The notes beneath the pieces are model-generated. The model made no database searches. It was not told the origin of the DNA and saw only the letters and a list, made by a program, of their open reading frames with translations. From the NCBI RefSeq assembly GCF_026210795.1, contig NC_089433.1, positions 4,179,001 through 4,243,000 on the forward strand: a stretch of DNA of 64,000 bases, read 5' to 3'. The DNA is from Rhizophagus irregularis. Its lineage: Eukaryota; Glomeromycota; Glomeromycetes; Glomerales; Glomeraceae. Positions 23,981-36,413 of this stretch are shown here, piece after piece. Position numbers and translations under genes: made by a program. How positions within the stretch are numbered: position 1 is the stretch's first letter; each line of letters begins with the position of its first letter.

Positions 23981-25533
23981 ATGTCTGAAATTAGTTCACC
24001 TGGATATGAGTGGTACACATTAACCGAAATTAAAAAATATGGAACAAAAGAACTTATCGATTTCTTGTGCACGAAAAAGGACTTGAAGCTTGATGAAGAT
24101 GACTATGAAATAATTCGCAGGGAGAAGATTATCGGCTGTGACCTCTTTAACTTGACCAATGAAGAGCTTAGAGATTTGGGAATGGCTGGCGGACCTGCAA
24201 AAAGACTCTTGAATTTTGCTAGTGAGATTAAGGAGAAAACGTCAAGGGCATTCTCCTTGTCAAATACGTCTTCTGAAACACTGGCATCTAACAATAAATA
24301 CGTATTTTCTGAAACACTGAAATCTGTTAATAAATATTTATTTTCTGAAAAACCGGTATCCGAACACATGCACTCTGAAAAATTAGTATCTATCAATCAA
24401 TACGAAGATGAAAATGAATGGTACTCTATTTATAAAGATTTAAATTGGCGGACAAGCCCAACAGTAAAAGTAGGAATTATTAACAAAATTTCTGAACCTT
24501 ATAATAAGCCCGCCGAAGGGTTGGCTAAGATGGGGAAAAAGGTTCTCGAGTTCATTAAAAGTGAAAAAAACTTCCAAGTTTCGTACAGAATTGAATTGCG
24601 CCCTATTATTAATCAAGAAAAATGGGAATATATTATGCAGTTAGATTCTACTGCATGGTTTGATATGCTACTTCAAGTAACTAAAAACTTACCGCTTACA
24701 TTAAGAATTGCAAGAAATTACGTAAACAACATCATGAGCGTACATAATTCATTTGAATATGTTCAATCTACTAAAATTTCAATACTTTCTAGAGTATACT
24801 GTGGGCATCATGCGGATTGTAAGTATCCACCTCCTAATACAAATAATAAAAACAATAATATGGGTGAGTGTTCAATCAATTGTATTATCATTATGCAATC
24901 ATTTTTGATGTAATATATTACTATAAATAACATAATCAAAAAACAGAACGTCCTAGTAAGAACCATAACTTAAGCTATGCGGAACCTCCTATTTTTTGCG
25001 CGGGATTGACTCCAACACAATTTCAAACTGCCCGATACTGCAACTGGTACGTGGAGAAGGAACGTATTGTTTTGGTAAAGGATGGTTGGGTTTGTGTTTC
25101 TCATCAAGATGATGTTCGGGATATTCTTATATGTTCTAATCCAATGTATGGCATGATTCATAAACCTGACAATCATAAAACAAATAAGGACTTAGTAATA
25201 GATGGAAAATTTTGGGAATGGGTATTGAGTTATTTCATGTCCTCATATCTGACAGAAACTATTTGTGGACAATGTATCAGTAATCCAATTGAACTTTTTG
25301 CGTTAAATTTTGGACGCTTGGAATCTGATGAAGCCAAAGATAGTCAAGCGAAAGAGTGTCATGGGCATTTACATGTTCATATAAAACCGGAGGTAGTTAT
25401 AGCATTTGAAAAAGCTGGAAATATTGCGATGTATGGAAAGATAGGTCAACCAGGAGTGTACGCTATACAAAATTGTATGGAATTGGAGCTTTATCGTTTG
25501 ATGAGGTTGGAAATGGAACAGGGTAGGATCTAA
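23981..25533 (+). CDS. SAM-domain protein with C-terminal HIT-like domain
   Basis: Two exons, 23981-24863 and 24947-25533, are joined at G|GTGAGT...AACAG in phase 1 and give 489 residues. Residues about 12-85 form a sterile alpha motif domain (LTNEELRDLGM, GPAKRLLNFASEI), usually a protein or RNA interaction module. A short serine-rich linker (85-130) contains four imperfect repeats of the type FSETL..NKY. The C-terminal part has LNFGRLES...CHGHLHVHIKPE; H435-x-H437-x-H439 fits the HIT motif HxHxH, and the upstream Asn-x-Gly is at the expected distance, so a HIT-like nucleotide-binding fold is inferred. No catalytic claim beyond that. A decayed relative lies at 3300-4018. Confidence 0.75.
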
Positions 25534-28161
25534 AAATTAACGAGATAGATCTGGAAATTAATGAAATGGGTCTAAAAGTTGACACGATATTGAAGAAATT
25601 AAAATTTTAGAAATGTCTTGTAACATGTTTTTTTACATTTCGATCACAATAAAAGAATACTACAAATATTTAGTCAGATAATTTATGCGCAGTTACAATT
25701 TGAAAAAGTAATAAAACGATATGCCGATATAATGTGATGTTGTTCACTTTAGTGAACTGGTAATACGCAAACATGATGAAGCTTTAAGGGTCAAAGATCT
25801 CACCTTTTGGCCTATGCTACGATCTTGAACTCTAAATTTACTCGCTTTCTGAACATATAAATTATACTTTGCGCAGTATTTGACGTACAAGTAACAAGTA
25901 ACACAAAAATGTAATATTTTGATGTAAATCATGTTTGCAAAAATAATGCTTAGATTAGTTAGATAATAAATACATACTTTACATCGTGTATTAATTTTTT
26001 TATCATTAATTAACTAGACTCATAGTGCTAGGGCCGGCCAGGTTTAAATATATTAGTAGATTGTCTAGTATGCAATAATATGTATATAAAATAATAAATG
26101 TAGTTTATTTTTTTTATTAATATGATATTATATGTAAAATAGAATTTTAGAATTGTAATATATTATGGGTTTATGAAATAGGAAGTAGTTGTGATGCTAC
26201 TTATTTTAAACGTAAATATTCTTAATTACATCTGGATTTACCTACTTAGATTAATTATTTTAATGTTTTTATGAAAGTGAATTTTATAATATTTTATTGT
26301 GTTTCAGTTATGTTTTGGAAATAGAGAATTTTCTAGCGATTATATAGTGAAATTTGTTAATTTTTAAATAAGCGAAATAAATAAATAATTTAGTAATTTA
26401 ATTTTTTTTTTTAATTTTATTAAAACTTTTTTTAAAAATATCTAACATATAATATATCTGTGTCTGTATCTATTACAAATTTTTATAGTTAAAAATATCA
26501 CACACATAATTTTTCTTTCTTAGTAAGATTTTTAACATTCTTATATTTTTTTTCAATAATATTGTGTGAAATTATTTTCTTAGAAAGCTTTTTTTTTTAA
26601 ATAATGTTGCTTCTAATCAATAAGCCACAGATAATTTTTTGGTTTTAAAAAAATAAATATATTATAGATAAAATATATTTCCATGATACTGCAATACTTA
26701 TTTAATAATGTATATTTTAGTTTTAACTTTAATATAAAACTGTTTTTAAATAATCTATAACCAAAAATTTTGATATTTAGATTACTCTGGATAAATAATT
26801 TTTGTATAACGTATGATAAATCTGCATCTGATATATTATAAATTGTTATTAAAAAAAATTAATAATTATGATTTGTTAATTTTTTTGGTTAGACTAACTG
26901 ATACTAATCTTGATAAATAAAGTGAATTTTTTTTTCAACAATATCGCATAATTTTTTTTTCTTAGTGAGATTTTTTTTTTCAATAATATCAACAATATCA
27001 ATTTTTTCAACATTGTTTCTTTTAAAATTGTATAAGGTACAATTTGATTGGTAATTAGTAATAATTATTTTTGGTTAGACTAATGAGCCTGTTCTACTGA
27101 TACTAATCTTGATAAGTAATAGTTAATTGATTATTCCCAATCAATAAATCACACGAATAATTTTTTTTAACAATATGGATGATTTTTTACTTAAGAATTT
27201 TTTTTTTCAACAATATCACGCATAATTTTTTTCAATATTGTTTCCTTAATCGTTTTCTTAAATTTTTTTTCAATAATATTGTTTCCTAACCAATAAATAA
27301 ATCATACTATGTATAATTTTTTTTTTGGACTTTTTTTCAATAATATCACACATAATTTTTTTTAACATTGTTTCTTTTAAATTATATAATGTATAATAAA
27401 TTTGCGTTAAAAAAATTTGATCGGTAAATTGATAATAATAATTTCTTGATGGAGTTATGTAATCTTTTTTTATTCCAAAAAAAAAAAATCTTTTTTATCT
27501 ATTTTTATCCAAGCTTAAATGTAACAAAACATTTTCACTTTAAGTGTTACAGATCTTTGACGTAATAAATGTAAATGAATTTATGAGGAAATTAAATGCA
27601 ATAAAAGCGGTTATTATTGTTCTACTAATTTTCTTAATACAATAATGCCTAAAATTCTAAGATCTATGTATAGTAAACTCTTTTTCGTAATGATAAATTT
27701 AATATTTATCACCACATGGTGATAAATAGTTATTCATATTGACAATAATTATCTATCACAAAGAATCTTAAAAAATACGATATTGTTGTAAGTGAAAAAG
27801 CTTTAAAAGCTTTAAATTTAATAATTGCTTAATTTACTGTATTGAAATATTGAAATCAATCCATAAGTTGCATTTTACTGCATTTACAAAATAATTTATA
27901 AATCGAAATTTTTTATACCCGGGATATCTTAGTCAGTGCTATACGGTAAATATTCTTTACACATGGTCATAAGTAGACTATAGTGTGGTAATTTGTGCTG
28001 GGCCAAAATCAAATTCTGACCGAAATTAAAATGGCGCAAAATTAAATAACTTCAGCCAAATCGGTAAAGTGTTGACCAATAATATTAGTGTAACCTAAAA
28101 TATCGGTATATGTACATACTTATACACTACAAACGGTACATATTACAGGGCGTCCTTAACG
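25534..28161. other. Intergenic AT-rich region with degenerate repeats
   Basis: No gene. Between about 26480 and 27480 the phrase TTTTTCAATAATATCACACA followed by TAATTTTTTTT recurs about six times in degraded form. GATACTAATCTTGATAA occurs twice (26901, 27099). This looks like a worn tandem or dispersed repeat. Confidence 0.45.
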
Positions 28162-28419
28162 TACAGTCGTACAGTGGGGTGTACGATGTTAACTTACGAA
28201 CTGGCCCAAGTTCAGGTGTTATGCATTTCACGTGATAGCGTTAACGTTAACTCCGTTCGTACGTCAATATTGTACACCCCATTGTACATTAAGGAACCCA
28301 TGTTATATCGCGAAATTATACTTAATATCGGTGAGATTTTTTCATTAATTGTGAAATTGGTCATGAAAATTTATCAGTACATGGTACATAGGGTATCAGT
28401 ACATTGAGGTTTGACTGTA
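28162..28419. mobile_element. Nested Tc1/mariner-like MITEs
   Basis: The outer element begins TACAGTC and ends GACTGTA, with TA at both borders. Inside it, 28170-28286 is a compact 117-bp element beginning TACAGTGGGGTGTAC and ending GTACACCCCATTGTA. Its terminal inverted repeats extend about 32 bp with few mismatches. No transposase remains. Superfamily is inferred from the TA borders. Confidence 0.55.
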
Positions 28420-29036
28420 AGTGTTTTATATCTTTATAATCATATGGTTTTTGGATGAATTTGATAATTTAATTGAACGATGAATTTGTCATCTTATTTA
28501 ATGAAATTGCAGACAAATAAAATTTACAAATTATATTATTTATTTTGATAAGTTAGAGCGTACTGTAAAAGCATTGCACGTCAGTAATTAATTTTATTTT
28601 TCTTTTTTGTTATTGTTGTTGAAATATTAATTTTTAGTATACAAATTTATTTATTTATTTATTTACTATATGAACATTTCAAGTAATGAGATTGTTAAAA
28701 TGTTCAAAATATTTAAAAATCACAAGTCAATTAATGACATTTATTTATCACCATAATTTCTGGTATTTCACAATATTAATATTCTGTTATTCAGTTGTTC
28801 TTTTTTATTTTATTAAATAATAAAAATTGCCTTATTTCAGTTATTTGTAAAAACTGTTTGCTTAATTACAAACTGATCTATTCATGTTTACATGTAATCT
28901 ATAATCATTGGCATATACAGTATGTATATTATCATTTACACCAAGAACTTTTGAATTTTCTCAGCAAATTTAATTCTGATCCATTTCATTGTTTCAAATA
29001 TAAATATTTGCATTTTTTTTTAATAAACAAACAATT
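28420..29036. other. 3' flank of kinase array A
   Basis: AT-rich. The part from about 28680 is shared with the flank of array B (about 37680-37930) and with the relic at 16060. No gene. Confidence 0.5.
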
Positions 29037-32000
29037 CTATATTTCGCAGTCCAAACATTCAGAATACTTTGGAAGATCATTTGTAAAGGAATTAAGTAAT
29101 TGTGATGTATAAACAGCTTGTGGATGAGTAATTGATTGTCTTCTTTCCTCAAAAAATGTTTTTTTGTATTCTTCTACTTTTTTAAATTGCTGCTCAATAT
29201 CATAATGTTGCTGTTTTTTTTCTCCAAATAACAAACTTGAATCTGGCACATAGGATTCATGAAATAACTGAATAAATTCTACTATTTCAGTTGCCTTTGG
29301 TCTGTAATCTGGATTTGAATTCCAACATTTCTTCATTAATTCAGTATAACATTTTGGTACTTCTAGCTCATTTATTTCAGGTCTAATTCCCTCACAGATA
29401 TCTAATGCTAACATTTCATTATGCGCACAATTGAAAAAAGGTTGGTTTCCTGTTGCTACAAAATACATAATCATACCAAAGCTATATACATCTGCTGTTT
29501 GAGTATAAGGTTCTCCTCTTAACACTTCAGGAGCCACGTAAGGCATAACTCCATAAAGTTTTGTTTTGTCTGTATTGTCAACTCTTCCACATAATCCCAT
29601 ATCTGATATGCACATTAAATTATAATTATCCAAGGTAATATACATTGATAATATATTTCCTGTATGAAGATCACGATGAACCAGTTGTTTTTCATGAATT
29701 TCTTCAAGACCAGTAATAATATTAAATAATGTATTTATTTTATATGACCAGTCAAATTTACTATAGTGTTTGTTTACCCAATTATATAAACTTCCACCTT
29801 CTGCATAATCAAGAACCATAATATAGTCATTTGTGTTAGGATTTTGAGATAACCCATATATTGAAAGAACATGATTAAGTTCTTTGATGGAATATCCTTT
29901 AATCTATTAAAGTATAATAATAATTATTATTATATTGAAAAGTTTTAAATTGGATAAAAAATTTCATACCTCATTTAAAAATTCAATAGTAATATTTTGT
30001 GAATTGTATAATTGTTTTAAAGCAACTTTTTTCTGATTTCTTGAATATTCATATTCATTATAAGATGATGGTCCATCTTTCCATATTGCTGAATATATTG
30101 TAGCAAACCCACCTTTACCTATTTCTTTAATATTACTAAATCGATTGTGTGGTATCCATTCAAATATTGTATCATCTGCATTATTAATTTTTAATTGTAT
30201 CTCTCGTATTAAATTATCAATTTTTATATTTTCACTAGTCCAGTTTGTAAAATTTCTTTTTAAATCATTTATTTTACATGGTTTACACCATTTATAATAA
30301 GTATCTGTATATTCTTTATCACATTTTTCGCAATATTTATTTTCAATTACTATAATATAATCTTTTGTATTAGGATCTCGAGATATTCCATATATATTAC
30401 TAATTGAATATTCTTCAACCTATTAACATTAAATGTTATTATTAAAAATATATATATATGAATAACATGATTATTTAAATAGAATTTATGGAAAATTACC
30501 TCATCAATAATATTTTGTGAGTACTTTAAAGTAACTCTTAATTTCAGTCTTCTTATCTGATCTTTACTATAAAGATTATCATAATATAAAAAATCATTCT
30601 TCCATATTGCCGAATATATTCTAGTAAAATCATCATTTATTTTCTTAATATTACTAAACTGATTGTATGGAATCCATTCAAATACCATATCCCATTTGCT
30701 ATTAATCTTCAATTGCATATTTTGGATCAGATTATCAATCTTATCGTTATTACTGGTCCAGTTTTTAAAATTTAATTCTAAATAATTTACTTGACATTTC
30801 TTACACCATTCAAATTTAAAATTATTTTCTGTATATTCTTCACCACAACTTTTACAACACAAATCATATTGAAAAACAATAATATATTTTAAATCTTGGT
30901 TTTGAGATATTCCATATACTGGATTATCATTTCTTGATAAATATTTTTTAACCTATAAAGACAAAAAAAAAATAAATTATAATATTTTCCAAAAAAAAAG
31001 AAATTAAAAGTTTTAATACCTCATTTAAGAATTCATCAATATTTTGTAAATTATATAATTTCAACGAAACTTTTTTATTTGATTCTCTTGCCCATTTCTT
31101 ATTATTATGAAGTAATGGACCATCATTCCATACTGCTGAATATATTATTGTACAATTAGTTCTATTTATTTCTTTAATATCATTAAATCGATTGTATGGT
31201 ATAAACTCAAATATTATATCTATAAAAAAGTTAATTTTCAACTGCTTTTGTTTGACTAAATTATCAATTTTTTCATTTCCACTCCAATTAAATAAAAATT
31301 TTTTCAAATAATTTTTGTAGCACAATAAACAAATATATTCTTTAATTTCACCACATTTTTCGCATATTCTACTAAATCCATTTTCAAGTACTATAATATA
31401 ATTTTTCGTGTATGGATTTTGAGAGATTCCAAATATTTTACCATAATATTTATTTAAGTCTTCCTTAATCTATTAAAGTATAAAATTTAATTATTATTAC
31501 CATATTAAATAAAGTATTTAAATTAAATAAAGAAAAATATACCTCATTTAGTAATCCACTATATAATTTTAAAGCAACCTTTATATCCTGCAAATTTCTT
31601 GTATATTCATTTTTATATTTATCAAAACCTAATGGACCATCATTCCATATTGCTGAATATACTTTATCAAAACCTTCTTCACCTATTTCTTTAATGTCAT
31701 TAAACTGGTTGTATGGTATCCATTCAAATATAATATCATCTAGTTTATTAATTTCTAATTGCATTTCTTGAATTAAATTATCAATTTTTTCATTTCCACT
31801 GGTCCAGTTTGTAAAATTTTGTTTTAAATTATTCGTTTGACACGATAAGCACCATTCATAATTTGCATCAAATCTACCTTTATATTTTTTATCACATTTT
31901 TTACAATATAACTTTGGAAAAACTATAATATAGTCTCCCATATCTGGATTTTGTGACACTCCATATATATTAAGACATTTATCAAACTTAATCTATTAAA

Positions 32001-33026
32001 AATAAAAAAAATTAATAAAGAATATTTTCAAATTACGGTACATCTAATCCAAAGAATTCATACCTCATTTAAAAGTTTAATAATATTTTGTGAATTATAA
32101 AAATATTTTAAAGTAACCACTTTATTAGATTTTCTTGCCCATTTCTTCTTGTAATATAATGGGCCATCATTCCATTTTGCAAAATATAATGTATCAATAT
32201 CATCATCACTTATTTTATTTATTTTATGGATATCACTTAATTGATCGTATGGTATCCATTCAAGTACCCATGCTGATTCATAATTGACGCCTGATTGCAT
32301 TACCTGAATTAAATTATCAATTTTTTCATTTCCACTGCCGACCAAATTTTCTTTAAAATAAACTATTTGACATGATTCACACCATTCTTTAATTATATTT
32401 GTATACTTTTTACCACATTTTTTACAATATATTTCTTGAAAAACAATGATATAATCCATTGTATTTGGGCATTGAGATATTCCATACATTCTAAGAACTT
32501 CGCCAATATATGTTATCGAATATTTTTTGCCCTAATAGACGAAAAATAAAAAATATTCTTAATAAAAGATACAATAATTAGGGGTACGAAGAAATTTTAT
32601 TATTACCTGATCTGGCTGATCAATAAAAAATTCATCAATGATATTTTTTAAGTTATATAATTTTAAAGCAACTTTCTTATTCGGCTGATTTCTTGTATAT
32701 TCATTTTTATATTTATCATAATCTAATGGACCATCTTTCCATATTGCTGAATATACTTTATCAAAACTCTCTTCACCTATTTCTTTAATATTATTAAATT
32801 GATCAAATGGTATCCATTCAAATATTAAATCATCCAATTCATTAATTTCTAATTGCATCTCTTGAATTAAATTATCAATTTTTTCATTATCACTGGTCCA
32901 ATTTATAAAATTCTTTTTTAAATTATTTATTTGACATGATTTACACCATTCATACTTTGCATCATATTTACTCTTATATTTTTCGTCACATTTTTTGCAC
33001 TGACCGTAGTTGTCTTGATATGACAT
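29037..33026 (-). CDS. Modular kinase A: six tandem zinc-ribbon/N-lobe exons and one C-lobe
   Basis: One gene model of 1185 residues from seven phase-0 exons: 32607-33026, 32064-32531, 31543-31992, 31020-31469, 30500-30952, 29970-30419 and 29037-29903. Exons 1-6 each carry a ribbon (CxxC...CxxC; C10, C13, C28, C31 in exon 1), usually NWTSGN and KIDNLIQ, then FEWIPYNQF, the IKEIG...VYSAIW strands and a VALK-like lysine. Exons 2-7 start with YGISQNP.T.DYIIV, the strand and hinge after helix C. Exon 6 alone has a good glycine loop (GKGGFATIY). Exon 7 continues the hinge into the C-lobe: HRDLHTGNIL, SDMG in place of DFG, APE. The last module plus exon 7 resembles an ordinary TKL kinase; the first five N-lobes look like pseudokinase halves. 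Several shorter genes or alternative splice forms are possible. Confidence 0.7.
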
Positions 33027-33194
33027 TTATACAAAATTATTAATTTAAATTTTGAGAGAAATTGTAAATGAGTTTATTTCACAAAAAAAAAAAAGAAAAA
33101 AAGGAAAGTAATAAAGAACCTATTTTAAAACAGTTTGTAAGACCATTAATTATTATTTATTATGTTCTTGTATTACTCTTCCTTGTGTAATCAT

Positions 33195-33576
33195 TCAGCT
33201 CAGATCACTTGTTAAAACTTGTAAAACTGTAAGACGGAATTGTAAAACAGAAATGTGACACAGTAACACCTGACGAAAATCGCCAATTTCTTATTAAAAA
33301 TTTCTTTTGCAAGTATATTTAAGATAGAGGTTTGCATATACTAACTCATAATTTGTTTTATATTCATATAAATAAATAAATATATTTATTTATTTAATTT
33401 TGTAAGAAATCACAAATGAGAAATATACTGTATATAAAAAAAAATCAGAGACTGCCAAAAAAATTTTACAAATCAATAGATTTCCACCAGTAACTATTTA
33501 AAAAAGGAATGGATTTTTTTGGCGCAAACTCAAAACTGATCTTTTCATGTATACTTTTCGGGTCCTCAAATGAAAC
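33195..33576 (+). repeat. Direct repeat, copy 1
   Basis: About 380 bp from CAGCTCAGATCACTTG to TCGGGTCCTCAAATGAAAC, upstream of kinase array A. Recurs diverged at 34116-34462 in the same orientation, about 920 bp away. Confidence 0.75.
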
Positions 33577-33639
33577 AAATATTTATTGGTTATAGAGTAT
33601 GCTGGTTGTGACTTGTGAATTACCACAATTCTATTTAAA

Positions 33640-33990
33640 AGAGAATTTTAATAAACTCAAATAGAATGATAAATATAAATTAGCACTAAAACTTGCAAAT
33701 TCTGTAAAAATGTTTGCATAATAAGGGAATTGTGATTTGTTAATATAATAATTTATTTTATATTGATTTTTTTTTATCAAGCAATAAACCAATATATATA
33801 TTCATTTTAGCATACTTGTACATCAAAATAATATAAAGTTGGCAGACTTTAGTTACTAATGCATCATATAATCTAGTAGATGTCCTTGGTGTAGTTCCTA
33901 TATTAACCAAAATATTAAATAATATTAAAAATAAAAGCCAACACCATAAATTAAATACAATCAGCTATTGAAATGGTCATAAAAATTTTA
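33640..33990 (+). pseudogene. Kinase relic between direct repeats
   Basis: The + strand reads ENFNKLK*NDKYKLALKLANSVK, then GNCDL (for VHCDL). After an intron-like gap ending TTTTAG comes LVHQNNIKLADF, followed by stops. The order and wording match the kinase part of the 4870 gene (KDNFSKLDWNVKLQFAIQIA, HCDL, NIVKLADFG). It is badly broken. Confidence 0.65.
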
Positions 33991-34115
33991 CATTAATTAT
34001 TTATTTTAATTTATTCATTGGAAATGATTATTATTTGATAATTTATATTTAACAATTGGAAAAGTTAGAAAAGATTTATTTAAATTACAAACTAAGAAAT
34101 TTGTAAAATATTTAC

Positions 34116-34462
34116 CAGTTCGGATCACCTGTAAAAACTTGTAAAACGGAATTGTAAAACGGAAATGTGATTATGTGACGCAGTAACACCTCGTCAATGT
34201 CTTAATTAAAATGTAAGTGTATTAAGATGGAGATTACATATATTGGTTCATAATTTGTTTTACATTCATATAAACAAAAAAAACAATATTTTTACTTAAT
34301 TTTGTAAGAAATCACAAATGATACCCATAATATATATAAAAAAATCTACAAAGCGATAAATTTTCACCAGTAATATTTAAGAGGAGAGAATTTTTTTGGC
34401 TGGTTGTACGCAAACTCGAAACTGACCTTTTCATGTATACTTTTCGGGGTCCTCAAATGAAA
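34116..34462 (+). repeat. Direct repeat, copy 2
   Basis: Second copy of the repeat at 33195-33576. It ends directly against PIG-U homology at 34463. Confidence 0.75.
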
Positions 34463-34517
34463 TCTATCAATTGGAAATGCTTCTTTCTCTTTATTTGGCA
34501 TTATTTTTATTTATTTA

Positions 34518-36255
34518 CTAGCAGGATGCCCGCGTTTCACGCGGGCCTGGCTAATTAAAATTATGAAAATCAGATACCTTTCTGCTAAACTGTTATATAA
34601 AGTCTAGAATGGTTATTAGCATTAATTTGGAATTTTGTGGTAAATAGGGAATCCATAGCTGTGTATGGCAAGTGATTTTACATTACATTGACAAAATAAA
34701 ATAATAATAAAATATAAATAATATGCAATACATTTTTTTATTATAATAGTTATTATAATAGTTATAGTGGTTCATTAGGAAGCTGGGAAAATCTAAAAAA
34801 ACATCCAAAGAATCATTAGACCTAAAAAAAGGTACCAAACTTTAAAAAAAGAAAAGAAAAAATGATTAGTAATTACGAAAAAGAATTTTTTAAAATATAA
34901 TTCAAACTAACCTTCACTCTGAAAGGTACCACTAAAACCTAAAAAAGAGAAAAGGGTGGTTCCCTACAAAAAAAAAAGTTAACTTAGTGACATTTTTTTA
35001 AAGTTTAAAATTCATTTTCAGAACTTACTCAAAGTTCTCAAAAATTGATCATCTACTAAAAAAAAATAAAAGAATGAAACATCAATAATGTTTTGTTAAA
35101 GAAATAATGTTAGGAAAATTTTATTTACCAAAATTTACATCTGTCCAAGATGTTGCAGTACTGTCTAAACTACAAAATATAGAACACGAAATAGTTAATG
35201 TTTAATTTCATTAAGGAATAAAAAATTAATGAAAAACACTTACAAATTCCACGTCTGGAAAGATCCAAAGAGCCACCCTACAGAATGCAAAAATAAATAT
35301 TAGTAAAACATTTTGTTAACTAACATTATGTTAAAAGAAGGATTTTAAAAGAACCCACTAAAATTTCACACGTCCAGAATCATGAACAAACCATATAAAA
35401 AAGGAAGAAACATGATGTTAGTAAATGTTTTGTTAAAAAATTTTTCAAAGAAAAAATACTCACCACAATTCTGTTCGTGTATAAATTATTCCTCATCTAA
35501 AAAAATGAAAAATCAAACTGTTAGAAATGTTTGATTAAAAGAAATGTATTACTAAATCCTTCCTTACCAAATTTCCACGCATCTGAAGACAAACCAAGAA
35601 AACCACTGAAACCTAAAAAGAGAAAGACTTTATTTTTTTGGTTTTTTTTTTTGGTTTTTTGCATAGTTATTAATACCTGTAATTGCTGTTATTAGAAATG
35701 TTCAATTCCCTGGGTAAAATCCTACTTTGAGAGGTGTGCAGGGATTAGAAATTAAAAATTAAATGTAAAAAGAAAAGGTGTATTTTTTTTTAAAAGAAAG
35801 GGATTTTTTTTTCGTCGTGTGGGAAAATTCAGAAACTGAAAAATATTTTTTTAAAAAAAAAATCGTCATATGGGAAAATCCAAAAACAAATTTTTTTTTA
35901 AAGAAAACAATGATGATTACAATGATGATTTCTCATGTGAAGAATTTCATTGTTACGATTAAATTATTTTTATAGCTTAATAAATTTTTTATATTTTATA
36001 TTACAATTACAAATTGGATTAGTTCCTATAATTTGTTTTTGCGCCAATCATTTATGCAGCCTAATTCAAAATTGTATTGGGATTAGAGCTGCCCAATTAA
36101 GCTAATCAATGTCAAATGATGCCACTCCGAATCCTGCTGTATAACAATCTGTAGCACAGGGAGCAGACACATGATGCTGGACGATCCAATTTAAATCCAC
36201 CTTTTTATGCAGGGTAGTCTTAACGTCACGGTCGCACAATGCTTTTTTTTATAGA
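34518..36255 (-). mobile_element. Non-autonomous Helitron
   Basis: On the minus strand the element starts TCTATAAAAAAAAGC and ends with the hairpin GCCCGCG-TGAAA-CGCGGGC, 6 bases, then CTAG. It is inserted exactly between A and T of the host PIG-U intron edge with no target duplication. These are the defining ends of Helitrons. No Rep/helicase coding region is visible in its 1738 bp. The interior contains spaced blocks that look like mini-exons (see findings). Confidence 0.8.
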
Positions 36256-36413
36256 TATATTTTCGAAATAATACATGTAATATTAATTTTTTAATTTTGT
36301 TTTATTTCTTTGAGTTAATTAATGTTTAAAATCCACCGTTTCCCTTTCCTTTTTTATATAGATATGCGATAAGTTTTTTAACAAATAATATGTTTTGTTA
36401 CTATTCAATATTA

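Noticed and set aside
24103-24396. Minus-strand 97-codon frame
   Set aside because: Antisense shadow of the SAM domain exon.
26480-27480. CRISPR-like or regular repeat array
   Set aside because: Repeats are degenerate, unevenly spaced and AT-only, without unique spacers; the genome is eukaryotic.
28174-28407. 77-codon frame at 28.2 kb
   Set aside because: Entirely inside the MITE pair; no coding character.
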